DNA from: RYN-230 sp963829725 | Lineage (GTDB): Bacteria; Actinomycetota; Actinomycetes; Streptosporangiales; Streptosporangiaceae | NCBI GenBank assembly: GCA_963829725.1 | Contig: CAWHJW010000016.1 | Coordinates: 248,001-312,000, forward strand | Direction: 5' to 3' | DNA: 64,000 nt | Shown: piece by piece, positions 46,213 to 53,768 of the stretch | How the letters are laid out: each line of letters opens with the position of its first letter | How positions within the stretch are numbered: the first letter of the stretch is position 1 | Notes under the pieces: model-generated | Seen by the model: only the letters and a program-made list of their open reading frames with translations | The model's database searches: none | Told to the model about the DNA's origin: nothing | Made by a program: the position numbers and the translations under genes

Positions 46213-46578
46213 GCTGCTTGCTCCCGTCTGCTGAGCGCCCGTCGATGGGCGGCACAATCCCGGGCCGGGTGGACCCCGCTCCCCGTTCCCTGCGGCCCCG
46301 CGGCGTAACCGGCGTACCGGTGTCCTGGCGTGTCTGCGACGTGTCGCCGCGTGGTCGCCCTGGCCAGTATGTCGCCCGCACCGCCCGCCGAGGAGTAGTT
46401 CGGGGCGCAACGTCCCCGATCCAGGAATGACCACAATGATCACCTGCCGCCGCGCCGAGCCTTTATCTCCGCCAAACTCCGACATATCACCCCGGAATCA
46501 CGGACATATCGGGCAAATCTCGGGAAGGCCGCCACCGCTTGGGTGCAGAGTCGGCGCGCGGGGGGCGCGGGGCGGGGG
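46213..46578 (-). promoter_or_regulatory. 366-bp upstream region of the sedolisin gene with direct repeats
   Basis: This gap holds no gene I can support. At its far end, C[C/G]GACATATC occurs twice (46479-46488 and 46501-46510), 22 bp start to start, which is about two helical turns and looks like an operator. The first copy overlaps a TATCACCCC motif (46485-46493) also found three times between cobU and cobS. The segment must contain the sedolisin promoter and the end of the DUF1707 operon. Confidence 0.4.
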
Positions 46579-47352
46579 TTAGTCGTCGTCGGGGGGGTTG
46601 AGTTCGCCGTAGCGGCGCTCGTGGTGGCGGAGATGCCGGTCCTCCTGGCGCTGTTCCCGGAACTCACGGCGGAGTTCCCGCTCCCGGTACCGGCCGCCCA
46701 ACTGGGCGTCCCGCTGCCGCTGCTTCTTGCTGGGGCCGCGGCGCTGCACGTTGACCCCGCCCATGAGGGCGAACCCCACGACCCGCACCCGTGGGGAGCC
46801 GGGCAGGCCGGGGCCGGCCCCCCGGTGGTCGAAGCCGCCCATGAAGCCGAACCCGGACACGTCGACCTCGAGGTCCTCACCGACGATGATGTTGACCCCG
46901 CCCATGATGGCCAGCACGTCGATGGTGACCTCGCGCTCGGCGAACCGGGCCTCGCGCAGGTCCAGCTGGACCCCGCCCATCAGCGTGAACACCGTGTGCC
47001 GGGGTGGCACTACCCAGCCGCCGGCCCGGTCTACCCCGCTCATCACCGCGATCGAGACGCCGGGCCCGGGCGTGCCCCCGATCCGGCCGGCCGGGAAGGT
47101 GCCCGGCTGGGCCGGGGCCGCCGCCCCCGGCATCGCCGGCGGCTCGGGGCCGGCCAGCGGCAGGTCCGCGGTGACCGTGGCCAGGTCGCCGTAGGTCTTC
47201 GCGCCGTAGGCCGCCTCGAGCCGCTCGTCCAGCTCGTCGATGGTGATCCGGCCGTCGCCGGCCGCGGTGCGCAGCACCTCGGCGGCCTGTTCCCGGTCGG
47301 CGTCGGACACCCGGAGGCGGTGCGGGTCGGGCTGGTCGGGCAGGTTGCTCAT
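46579..47352 (-). CDS. DUF1707 and LiaF-like domain protein
   Basis: A 257-residue protein. Residues 12-60 are a DUF1707 domain (RVSDADREQAAEVLRTAAGDGRITIDELDERLEAAYGAKTYGDL), a small SHOCT-like helical module. After a Pro/Ala linker, residues 105-205 form a beta-helix-like region with repeated LMGGV/IMGGVNI motifs, as in the cell-wall-active antibiotic response (LiaF-like) domain. The C-terminus is highly charged (Arg/Glu/Gln). ATG 47352 follows GGGGGC. It is the last gene of the minus-strand run from 52626. These proteins are thought to sense or respond to envelope stress, but the role is not established. Confidence 0.85.
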   Translation of the reverse strand: MSNLPDQPDPHRLRVSDADREQAAEVLRTAAGDGRITIDELDERLEAAYGAKTYGDLATVTADLPLAGPEPPAMPGAAAPAQPGTFPAGRIGGTPGPGVSIAVMSGVDRAGGWVVPPRHTVFTLMGGVQLDLREARFAEREVTIDVLAIMGGVNIIVGEDLEVDVSGFGFMGGFDHRGAGPGLPGSPRVRVVGFALMGGVNVQRRGPSKKQRQRDAQLGGRYRERELRREFREQRQEDRHLRHHERRYGELNPPDDD

Positions 47353-47363
47353 CCGAGCCCCCG

Positions 47364-47630
47364 TCACTCGGCCGGCAGCGTGAGCTGCAGGCAGCGGGTA
47401 CCGCGCAGGTCCAGCCAGGCGCGCCCGTCCGAGCGGACCAGCCGGAGCACCACCTCGCCGCAGGCGGCGCAGCGCGCCACCAGGCCGGGCGCGTCGGCAT
47501 ACACGCGGGCCGCGCCCATCGGGGCGCTGGTGCCGCAGGAGGCGCACTGTCCCACTGCGGTGCTGATATCCACGGTGAACACGTCGCTGAGCGGGCCGGC
47601 GAGCATGTTGCCGTCCAGGGGTTCGGGCAC
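47364..47630 (-). CDS. DUF6510 family small zinc-binding protein
   Basis: An 88-residue protein with two Cys pairs, QCASCGTS near residue 29 and RCAACGEVV near 54, forming a zinc-ribbon-like unit, and the VRSDGRAWLDLRGTRCLQL tail I associate with DUF6510. It sits 2 bp behind the ferredoxin-reductase-like gene, so it is translationally linked with it. In actinobacteria these small proteins accompany FAD-binding oxidoreductase and molybdopterin oxidoreductase genes, as here, but no function is known. It may be a metal-binding partner of the redox pair. Confidence 0.8.
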   Translation of the reverse strand: MPEPLDGNMLAGPLSDVFTVDISTAVGQCASCGTSAPMGAARVYADAPGLVARCAACGEVVLRLVRSDGRAWLDLRGTRCLQLTLPAE

Positions 47631-47632
47631 GG

Positions 47633-48412
47633 TCAGCCTCCGGAGGGTCCGAAACGCTCGGTCTTGATCACGGCGGGGTCGTGGCCGGCCGCCACCAGCA
47701 GCCGGGCGGCGGCCTCCACGAACCCGGTCGGGCCGCAGACGAACACGGCGGGCGGCGGGTCCGGTGGCCAGCCGTCCGCCGCGTACCCGGGAGTGAAGCC
47801 GGCCGAGGCGAGCAGGCCGGCGTCGATCCGGCCGGCCGGCCGCGGTGAGCCTGGCGGGGCGGTGCGGGTGTAGGCGTAGCTGACGGTGAGGCCGTTCCCG
47901 GCAAGGTGACGTTCGGCCAGCTCGGCGGCGTACAGGATGGTGTCCGGGCTGCGGGCCGAGTACAGCAGCCGGAACGGGGTGGTCCGGCCGGCCGCGGTGC
48001 GGGTCCGGATCATCGACATCAGCGGGACGATCCCGCTGCCGCCCGCCAGCAGCAGCACCGGCTCCGGGCGGGCCGGATCCCAGACGAACCAGCCGCCGAT
48101 CGGGCCGCGCAGCTCCAGCGGGTAACCCGGTTCCAGGGTCTGGGTGAGGTACGGGGACACCTCGCCGTCGTCGATCCGCTGCACGGTCAGCTCGATCTGG
48201 CGGTTGTCCGGGGCCGAGGCGATCGAGTAGGACCGCTGCGCCGAGTAGCCGTCCGGCGCGGTCAGCCGCACGTCCACGTGCTGGCCGGCCGCGTGCCCGG
48301 GCCAGTCAGGCAGCTCGATGGTGATGGTGCGGGCGCCAGCGGCCTCGTCCCGCACCCCGGTGACGGAGCCGACCTGCCAGTTCAGTCGCCCCAGTACCGC
48401 TGTTCGCGCCAT
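47633..48412 (-). CDS. FAD-binding oxidoreductase (ferredoxin reductase type)
   Basis: A 259-residue flavoprotein of the ferredoxin-NADP reductase fold. The FAD motif RSYSIASAPD is near residue 60, the loop LLLAGGSGIVPLMSMIR near 125 binds pyridine nucleotide, and VFVCGPTGFVEAAARLL near 228 is the terminal motif. No iron-sulfur domain is attached. ATG 48412 follows GGAGA. Its start overlaps the molybdopterin oxidoreductase gene by 31 bp, so the two are co-translated and likely work as an electron-transfer pair, the reductase feeding electrons from NAD(P)H to the molybdoenzyme or receiving them. Confidence 0.85.
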   Translation of the reverse strand: MARTAVLGRLNWQVGSVTGVRDEAAGARTITIELPDWPGHAAGQHVDVRLTAPDGYSAQRSYSIASAPDNRQIELTVQRIDDGEVSPYLTQTLEPGYPLELRGPIGGWFVWDPARPEPVLLLAGGSGIVPLMSMIRTRTAAGRTTPFRLLYSARSPDTILYAAELAERHLAGNGLTVSYAYTRTAPPGSPRPAGRIDAGLLASAGFTPGYAADGWPPDPPPAVFVCGPTGFVEAAARLLVAAGHDPAVIKTERFGPSGG

Positions 48413-48981
48413 GGGTCTCCGTAGTTGTGGTAGCCCAGGCTCTCCCAGAACCCGGGCTCGTCCGTGTCCATCAGGTCGATCCGCTGCACCCACTTGGCCG
48501 ACTTCCACAGGTACAGGTGCGGCACGAGCAGCCGGGCCGGGCCGCCGTGCTCCGGGTCCAGCGGTTCGCCCTCGAACTCGAACGCGATCCAGGCCTGGCC
48601 GTCCAGCAGGTCGGCCAGCGGCAGGTTCGTGGTGTACCCGCCGTAGCTGCGGGCCAGCACGTACTCGGCGCTCGTCTCCGCGTGCTCCAGCAGCGTGTCC
48701 ACCGGCACCCCGCGCCAGCGAGTGCCCAGCTTGGACCACTTGGTCACGCAGTGCAGGTTGACGGTGAATTCCTCGCTGGGCAGCGCGCGGAACGCGGCCC
48801 AGTCCCAGGACTGCCGCTGCCCGGTCTCGCTGACCACCCGCAGCTCCCAGGAGCCGGTGTCCACCCGGGGCGTCGGCCCGGCCGACAGCACCGGGAAGTC
48901 GGTGACCAGGTACTGGCCGGGCGGCAGGTGCTCACCGCCGGGCCTCCTGCGCCCGGAGAAGCCCGGTGACACGATTCCCAT
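48382..48981 (-). CDS. Sulfite-oxidase-like molybdopterin oxidoreductase
   Basis: A 199-residue cytoplasmic-looking member of the sulfite oxidase fold (single domain; no twin-arginine signal). The molybdenum-ligating Cys lies in FTVNLHCVTKWSK (near 77), and the cofactor-binding RSYGGYTTNLPLADLL and LYLWKSAKWVQRIDLMD follow. The start MGIVSPGFSGRRRPG is typical of the actinobacterial sulfite-oxidase-like group. The dimerisation domain of true sulfite oxidases is absent. Partner reductase and DUF6510 genes follow at once. The natural substrate is unknown; methionine-sulfoxide-type (MsrP-like) or other oxyanion reduction is possible. Confidence 0.85.
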   Translation of the reverse strand: MGIVSPGFSGRRRPGGEHLPPGQYLVTDFPVLSAGPTPRVDTGSWELRVVSETGQRQSWDWAAFRALPSEEFTVNLHCVTKWSKLGTRWRGVPVDTLLEHAETSAEYVLARSYGGYTTNLPLADLLDGQAWIAFEFEGEPLDPEHGGPARLLVPHLYLWKSAKWVQRIDLMDTDEPGFWESLGYHNYGDPWREQRYWGD

Positions 48982-49028
48982 GCCACCTACCCTTTCACGC
49001 CGGGCCCGGCCAGCGGCAGGGTGACCGG

Positions 49029-49376
49029 TCAGTGGAGGTGGCGCTGCCAGTCCGGCGGGACCCGCCCGGCCGGGCCGGGTGTGGGCTGGTCCACCGGGTG
49101 GTGCTCCGGCGGGGCCAGCGGCGGCCCGTCGTAGAACTCCTTGGTCTCATAGCTCCAGAACCAGTCCTCGTCCGGCTCGAAGCTGCGGATCAGCGGGTGC
49201 CCGGAGCCGGCCGCGTGCGCGCTGGCGTGCTGCGACGGCGAGCTGTCGCAGCAGCCGACGTGCCCGCACTCGGCGCAGCGGCGGAGGTGGAACCACCAGC
49301 CGCCGGTGGCCTCGCATTCGGCACAGCCGGTGCCGCTGGGCGCGGCGGCCGGGTTGATCCCTGGTGTGCCAGCCAT
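49029..49376 (-). CDS. UBP-type zinc finger protein
   Basis: A 115-residue protein made almost wholly of one UBP-type zinc finger: CAECEATGGWWFHLRRCAECG, then CCDSSPSQHASAHAAGSGHPL with the conserved His set, and DEDWFWSYETKEFYDGP. In eukaryotes this fold binds the C-terminal Gly-Gly of ubiquitin; bacterial versions have no proven ligand. Its ATG directly follows the kinase stop (TGA ATG with no gap), so it is tightly coupled to the cyclic-nucleotide-domain kinase and may be part of that signalling unit. Confidence 0.88.
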   Translation of the reverse strand: MAGTPGINPAAAPSGTGCAECEATGGWWFHLRRCAECGHVGCCDSSPSQHASAHAAGSGHPLIRSFEPDEDWFWSYETKEFYDGPPLAPPEHHPVDQPTPGPAGRVPPDWQRHLH

Positions 49377-50924
49377 TCAGGCCTCCTGGGCGGTAGTCGG
49401 CGGCTCCCCGGTGGCGGGGCCCGCGGCGGATCCGGGGACGGCGGGTTCGGGGTTGTCAGAATCCGGGGAGGCGGTGATGGGCAGCCGGACCTGGAACCGG
49501 GTGTTCCCGGGCACCGACTCCACCCGCAGGTCGCCGTGGTGCCGGCTGACCACGATCCGCCACGAGATGTCCAGTCCCAGCCCGGTCCCCTCGCCGACCG
49601 GCTTGGTGGTGAAGAACGGCTCGAAGATACGCTCCCGCAGTTCCGCCGGGACGCCCGGGCCGGTGTCGCCGATCTCGACCAGCACCCGGTCCCCGTCGCG
49701 GGCGGTGCGCACGGTCAGCGTGCCCTGGCCGCCCATGGCGGATACCGCGTTGTCGATCAGGTTGGTCCAGACCTGGTTCAGCTCGGCCGGGTAGGCCGGG
49801 ATCGGCGGCAGGCTGCGGTCGAAGTCCTTGACCACGGTGATGCCGTCCCGGAGCTTGCCGCCCAGCATCAGCAGGGTGCTCTTCAGCAGCTCATGCACGT
49901 CGATGACCTGGTACGGGGCCCGGTCCAGCTGGGAGTACTGCTTGGCCGCGCTGACCAGGGACGAGACCCGCGCGGTGGAGTCGGAGATCTCGTTCATCAG
50001 CAGCTCGGTCTCGACCGTGTAGTTCAGCCAGCGGACCGCCCCCTCCAGGGTGCCGTCCTCGACCACCGCGGCCACCTGGTCCAGCCACGCGGTATCCAGC
50101 CCGGCCGCGACGAAGGTGGGCGCCAGGTCCCAGCCGCCGGCGATGCCGTGGGCCTCCAGCCAGTCGCCCACCGCGTCCTCGGCGTCGGCCGCCTCCATCG
50201 GGCCCAGCTCAGGTGCCTTGGCCACCCGGTCGGCCGCCTCCTCCTGCAGCCGGACCAGGGTCTCCAGCGCGCCGCGGTCGTAGGACCCGCCGGCGATCAT
50301 GCGCAGCTTCTGGCGCATCCCGGCCACCCGCCCGCGCAGCGCGGAGGTGGCCCGGACCGCCGCCGCGGCCGGGTTGTTCAGCTCGTGGGTCAGCCCGGCC
50401 GACAGCGAGCCCAGCGCCAGCAGCCGCTCCCGCTGGCCCACCTGCTGCTGCACGTTCTTGATGCCGAAGAACAGCCCCTCCAGCATGTGCACGGCCATCG
50501 GGAACCAGTCCCGCATCATCGACGCGAACTTGTCCGCGTCGAGCACGTAGAACCGGGACGGCTCGGTGACCCGCAGCGAGTTGTCGTACACCTGGGGCAC
50601 CCGGTCCCCGAGGTAGGCGCGGAATGCCCCGGTGTAGGACCCCCGGTAGGAAGAGCGGTTCACCTCGACGTCGTCGCCGCCGATCCGGCGGGACATCACC
50701 AGCGTGCCCTCGATCATCACGTAGAAGCAGGTCGCAGGCTGCCCCTCGAAGTACACCGGGCCCGGCTGGAACAGCTCGACCCGGCCCTCCCGGCACAGCC
50801 ACTCCAGCTGCTCGCTGGTGAGCTTCTCGAACAGGAACAGGCTGCGCAGCTCGTCGATGTCGCACGGGATCGTCTCCCGGGGCGCGGGCTGGGCCGCGCG
50901 CCCCGGCGCCTGCGTGTCGGTCAC
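49377..50924 (-). CDS. Histidine kinase with N-terminal cyclic-nucleotide-binding domain
   Basis: A 515-residue soluble kinase. Residues 20-140 form a cNMP-binding/CRP-like sensor domain (RSLFLFEKLTSEQLEWLCREG, QPGPVYFEGQPATCFYVMIEG). The phosphoacceptor helix is LGSLSAGLTHELNNPAAAA near 172-190. A central helical region follows, then the ATPase domain with N-box LNQVWTNLIDNAVSAM, G1 EIGDTGPGVP, F-box FEPFFTTK and G2 GTGLGLDISW. It should phosphorylate the receiver of the neighbouring flavoprotein (50944-52626), which starts 19 bp upstream in the same operon. The bound nucleotide is not certain. Confidence 0.88.
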   Translation of the reverse strand: MTDTQAPGRAAQPAPRETIPCDIDELRSLFLFEKLTSEQLEWLCREGRVELFQPGPVYFEGQPATCFYVMIEGTLVMSRRIGGDDVEVNRSSYRGSYTGAFRAYLGDRVPQVYDNSLRVTEPSRFYVLDADKFASMMRDWFPMAVHMLEGLFFGIKNVQQQVGQRERLLALGSLSAGLTHELNNPAAAAVRATSALRGRVAGMRQKLRMIAGGSYDRGALETLVRLQEEAADRVAKAPELGPMEAADAEDAVGDWLEAHGIAGGWDLAPTFVAAGLDTAWLDQVAAVVEDGTLEGAVRWLNYTVETELLMNEISDSTARVSSLVSAAKQYSQLDRAPYQVIDVHELLKSTLLMLGGKLRDGITVVKDFDRSLPPIPAYPAELNQVWTNLIDNAVSAMGGQGTLTVRTARDGDRVLVEIGDTGPGVPAELRERIFEPFFTTKPVGEGTGLGLDISWRIVVSRHHGDLRVESVPGNTRFQVRLPITASPDSDNPEPAVPGSAAGPATGEPPTTAQEA

Positions 50925-50943
50925 GGCTTCTCCAGGTAACTGG

Positions 50944-52626
50944 TCACAGTTTCTCCAGGTAACGGTGCACGAGCATGACGGCCATGGCGCCCTCCCCGAC
51001 GGCGGAGGCGACCCGCTTGGCCGACTCGGCCCGGGCGTCCCCGGCCACGAACACCCCGGGCACGCTGGTCTCCAGGTGGTAGGGGGCGCGGTCCAGGCCC
51101 CAGCCGGCCGGGCGCTGCCCGGTCACCGTGAGGTCCGGCCCGGCGATCACGAACCCGCGGTCATCGCGCTGCACCACCCCGTCCAGCCAGTCGGTCAGCG
51201 GCGCCGCGCCGATGAACACGAACAGCAGCTGCCCGTCCACCGTCTCGGTGCCGCCGGACGCGGTGTCCCGCAGGGTCAGCTGCTCCAGGTGCCCGTCGCC
51301 GTGCGCCGCGACGACCTCGGTGCAGGTGCGGACCGAGATCTGCGGGATCTCCGCGATCTGCTGGATCAGGTAGTAGGACATGGAGTGCTCCAGGTCCTTA
51401 CCGCGGACCAGCACGGTCACCGACTTGGCGTGCCGGGCCAGGTACACCGCGGCCTGGCCGGCCGAGTTCGCCCCGCCCACGATGTAGACGTCCTGGCCGA
51501 CGCAGGCGGACGCCTCGGTCAGGGCCGACCCGTAGTACACCCCGGCGCCGGTCAGGTCGGCCAGGCCGGGCGCGTCCAGCTGCCGGTAGGAGACGCCGGT
51601 GGCCAGGATGACGGTGTGCGCGTCCAGCGTGTTGCCGTCGGTGAACCGGACCCGGCGGGCCGATCCGCACACCTCCAGGCCGCACACCTCCCGGGTGGTG
51701 AGCACCTCGGCGCCGAACTTGTGCGCCTGCCGCTGGGCCCGGGTGGTGAGCTGGGCGCCGGACACGCCGTCCGGGAAGCCCAGGTAGTTCTCGATCCGGG
51801 AGCTCTGCCCGGCCTGGCCGCCGGTGGCGGTCCGCTCGACCAGGACGGTCCGCAGCCCCTCGGACGCACCGTAGACCGCGGCCCCCAGCCCGGCCGGCCC
51901 GCCGCCGATCACCACCAGGTCGTAGAAGTCCTCGGCCGGGGTGGTGCTCAGGCCGACCTTGCCGGCCAGGTCCGCGTCGGACGGCGCGACCATCGCCTCC
52001 CCGTCCGGGGTGATGATGACCGGCAGGGTGCGCCCGTCCGCGCCGGCCACCCCGAGCAGCCGCTGCCCGTCCGGCTCGTCCGAGGGGTACCAGCGGTAGG
52101 CCACCTGGTTGCGGGCCAGGAACTCGCGGACCTCGGTGCACCGGGCCGACCACCGGTGCCCGATCACCTTGGTGATGTGCACCGCGGTGTGGTCTTCCGC
52201 CTGCCAGCCTTCCAGCTGGGCGTCGATCACCGGGTAGAGCTTCTCCTCCGGCGGGTCCCACGGCTTGAGCAGGTAGTAGTCCAGGTCCACGACGTTGATC
52301 GCCTCGATGGCGGCGTTCGTGTCCGCGTAGGCGGTGAGCAGCACCCGGCGCGCGGCCGGGTAGATCTCGATGGCCTTTTCCAGGAACTCGATGCCGTTCA
52401 TCTGCGGCATCCGGTAGTCGGCCAGGATCACCGCCACCTCGTCGCCGCGCATCCGGAGTTCCTTCAGCGCGTCCAGTGCGGCCGCGCCGGACTCGGCCCG
52501 CACGATGCGGTGCTGGCCGCCGTAGCGCTGGCGCAGGTCACGGGCCACCGCCCGGGACACGCCCGGGTCGTCGTCCACGGTGAGGATGGCGCTGCGCTTG
52601 GCAGCGTCGGAGTCGGGAGTGGTCAT
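50944..52626 (-). CDS. Receiver domain fused to thioredoxin-reductase-like FAD protein
   Basis: A 560-residue hybrid. Residues 10-130 are an intact receiver (acidic VDDDPG, phosphoacceptor Asp in ILADYRMPQMNG, Thr in LLTAYAD, Lys in LLKPWDP). A thioredoxin/glutaredoxin-like segment covers about 145-210, and a thioredoxin-reductase-like flavoprotein spans 235-560 (VVIGGGPAGLGAAVYGASEG, GGQAGQSSRIENYLGFP, VYIVGGANSAGQAAVYLA, VFVAGDARAES). The redox-active CxxC of true thioredoxin reductases is not in its usual place (SACVGQDV there), so it may be a diaphorase or signal-gated reductase. It heads the operon with the cNMP-domain kinase, its likely phosphodonor. Confidence 0.88.
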   Translation of the reverse strand: MTTPDSDAAKRSAILTVDDDPGVSRAVARDLRQRYGGQHRIVRAESGAAALDALKELRMRGDEVAVILADYRMPQMNGIEFLEKAIEIYPAARRVLLTAYADTNAAIEAINVVDLDYYLLKPWDPPEEKLYPVIDAQLEGWQAEDHTAVHITKVIGHRWSARCTEVREFLARNQVAYRWYPSDEPDGQRLLGVAGADGRTLPVIITPDGEAMVAPSDADLAGKVGLSTTPAEDFYDLVVIGGGPAGLGAAVYGASEGLRTVLVERTATGGQAGQSSRIENYLGFPDGVSGAQLTTRAQRQAHKFGAEVLTTREVCGLEVCGSARRVRFTDGNTLDAHTVILATGVSYRQLDAPGLADLTGAGVYYGSALTEASACVGQDVYIVGGANSAGQAAVYLARHAKSVTVLVRGKDLEHSMSYYLIQQIAEIPQISVRTCTEVVAAHGDGHLEQLTLRDTASGGTETVDGQLLFVFIGAAPLTDWLDGVVQRDDRGFVIAGPDLTVTGQRPAGWGLDRAPYHLETSVPGVFVAGDARAESAKRVASAVGEGAMAVMLVHRYLEKL

Positions 52627-52676
52627 CGGCCTACCTGGCGGGTTTGCGGGTCACGGCGGGGCCACCGCATAAACCC

Positions 52677-52682
52677 ATCGTA
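52677..52682 (-). promoter_or_regulatory. Candidate -10 box of the redox-signalling operon
   Basis: TACGAT on the minus strand fits TANNNT and would start transcription about 40 nt before ATG 52626. No clear -35 element is visible. Confidence 0.3.
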
Positions 52683-52757
52683 TGAAGGCGGCCAAACCGG
52701 GCGACCCCGGGATGCGTCCGCCGTCCGCGAACGCGCGGTCACCGCGGGCAGGCCGGG

Positions 52758-53309
52758 TCACCGCGGGCCGGGCGGTCGTTCCCCTTGCCGCCGGTCGGCC
52801 TGGTCGTCATGGTCGCGGCGGGACAGCGGCAGCACGAACCACAGGCCGGCGAACGCGCACGCGGCGATGGCGGTGATCAGGATGGCCGGGAAGCCCGGCG
52901 CGACGAACCGGGTGACCAGCAGCACCGCGACCGAGACCGAGAGCCCCACGGTGACCAGGCCGGCGATGGCGAACACGTTGGTCACCCGGACCAGGCTCTC
53001 CTTCTCGTGCCGCCGGAACAGCAGCCGGTGATAGGCGACCGGAGCCACCAGCAGGGCGATGGAGAGGGCCGCGAGCAGCACGGTGGCCAGGTACAGGTCG
53101 CGCCCGGTCTGGTCCAGCTTGTGGAACCCGTTGCTGAACGGCAGCGACAGCAGGAAGCCGAACAGCACCTGGACGCCGATGCCCACCACGCGGAGCTCGT
53201 TGAGCAGCTCCATGGTGTTGCGGTCGTCCCGCTGGGCCTCGGTCTCGCCCGGCCGCTCGGCGTCGTCGTACCGCCGCTCCTGGGCCTCCCGGGAGGCGTC
53301 CGTGCTCAC
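52758..53309 (-). CDS. DUF6328 family membrane protein
   Basis: A 183-residue protein. A charged N-terminal 45 residues leads to ELLNELRVVGIGVQVLFGFLLSLPF, the mark of DUF6328, then three more helices (LYLATVLLAALSIALLVAPVAY, VTNVFAIAGLVTVGLSVSVAVLLV and PAILITAIAACAFAGLWFVLPL) and a polar tail. GTG 53309 is chosen because homologues start with a short charged segment before ELL; there is no strong ribosome site, and the frame stays open far upstream by chance. It is read in the same direction as the redox operon but 131 bp away. Function is unknown. Confidence 0.78.
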   Translation of the reverse strand: MSTDASREAQERRYDDAERPGETEAQRDDRNTMELLNELRVVGIGVQVLFGFLLSLPFSNGFHKLDQTGRDLYLATVLLAALSIALLVAPVAYHRLLFRRHEKESLVRVTNVFAIAGLVTVGLSVSVAVLLVTRFVAPGFPAILITAIAACAFAGLWFVLPLSRRDHDDQADRRQGERPPGPR

Positions 53310-53768
53310 GGCAGCGTCCACCCGGAGGTACCTGTCATGCCCCACCGCTACCCGTGCGGCCGGGGGTAAAACGACGCTGCCGCACGTCCGCGCGTGCCGC
53401 CGATGGGGGCCGTCATTTGTAACTGACGGCGAGAGCGTGCTCGCCGGATGGATGTGCTGCAGCGCGCGGAGAATGAGTTCGATCCGATTCCTTTCGGCGT
53501 GGAGGCCGCCCGGGCCTATGGTCAGGTCATCGCGGCGGTCATCGCGGCGGTCATCGCGGCGGGCCGTAAGCCGAGACGCGGGGCCGTGGGCCGCCCCCTG
53601 ACGAAGCCGCCCCCAGTGTGAGCCGTTACGCGGTGAGTTGGCACCACGGGACAGGTCACAACTCGCCGCACAACCGGATGAGCGTCCTTGACGCACGCGG
53701 GGCGGTGTGATCGTCTGTCTGGCGGTCTCATGCCTGGGGGTACTTGATCCCCTGGAAGGGTCGTGCTC
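53310..53768. other. 459-bp region between DUF6328 gene and cobD, with a toxin remnant
   Basis: The only coding signal here is the VapC fragment at 53448-53621. The last 140 bp, upstream of cobD, contain a possible GAGTTG...CAACTC stem (about 53634-53671) and a GGGG/CCCC hairpin near 53737-53752. I looked for cobalamin-riboswitch consensus blocks and do not see them, so cobD regulation remains open. Confidence 0.5.
53448..53621 (+). pseudogene. VapC-like PIN-domain toxin remnant
   Basis: The 57-codon frame from ATG 53448 reads MDVLQRAENEFDPIPFGVEA then ARAYGQVIAAV and AAGRKPRRGAVGR. This matches the middle of actinobacterial VapC toxins (VLQRAExEFDPIPF and AAGRKPRRR segments). The active-site acidic residues at both ends of the PIN fold are missing, and no VapB antitoxin is present, so it is a fragment. 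A 12-bp unit (GGTCATCGCGGC, three copies at 53525-53560) repeats the VIAA codons of the original helix. Confidence 0.65.

Noticed and set aside
53622..53768. Possible cobalamin riboswitch before cobD
   Set aside because: The expected conserved B12-box sequences are not visible, only weak stems; cobalamin genes downstream made it worth looking.
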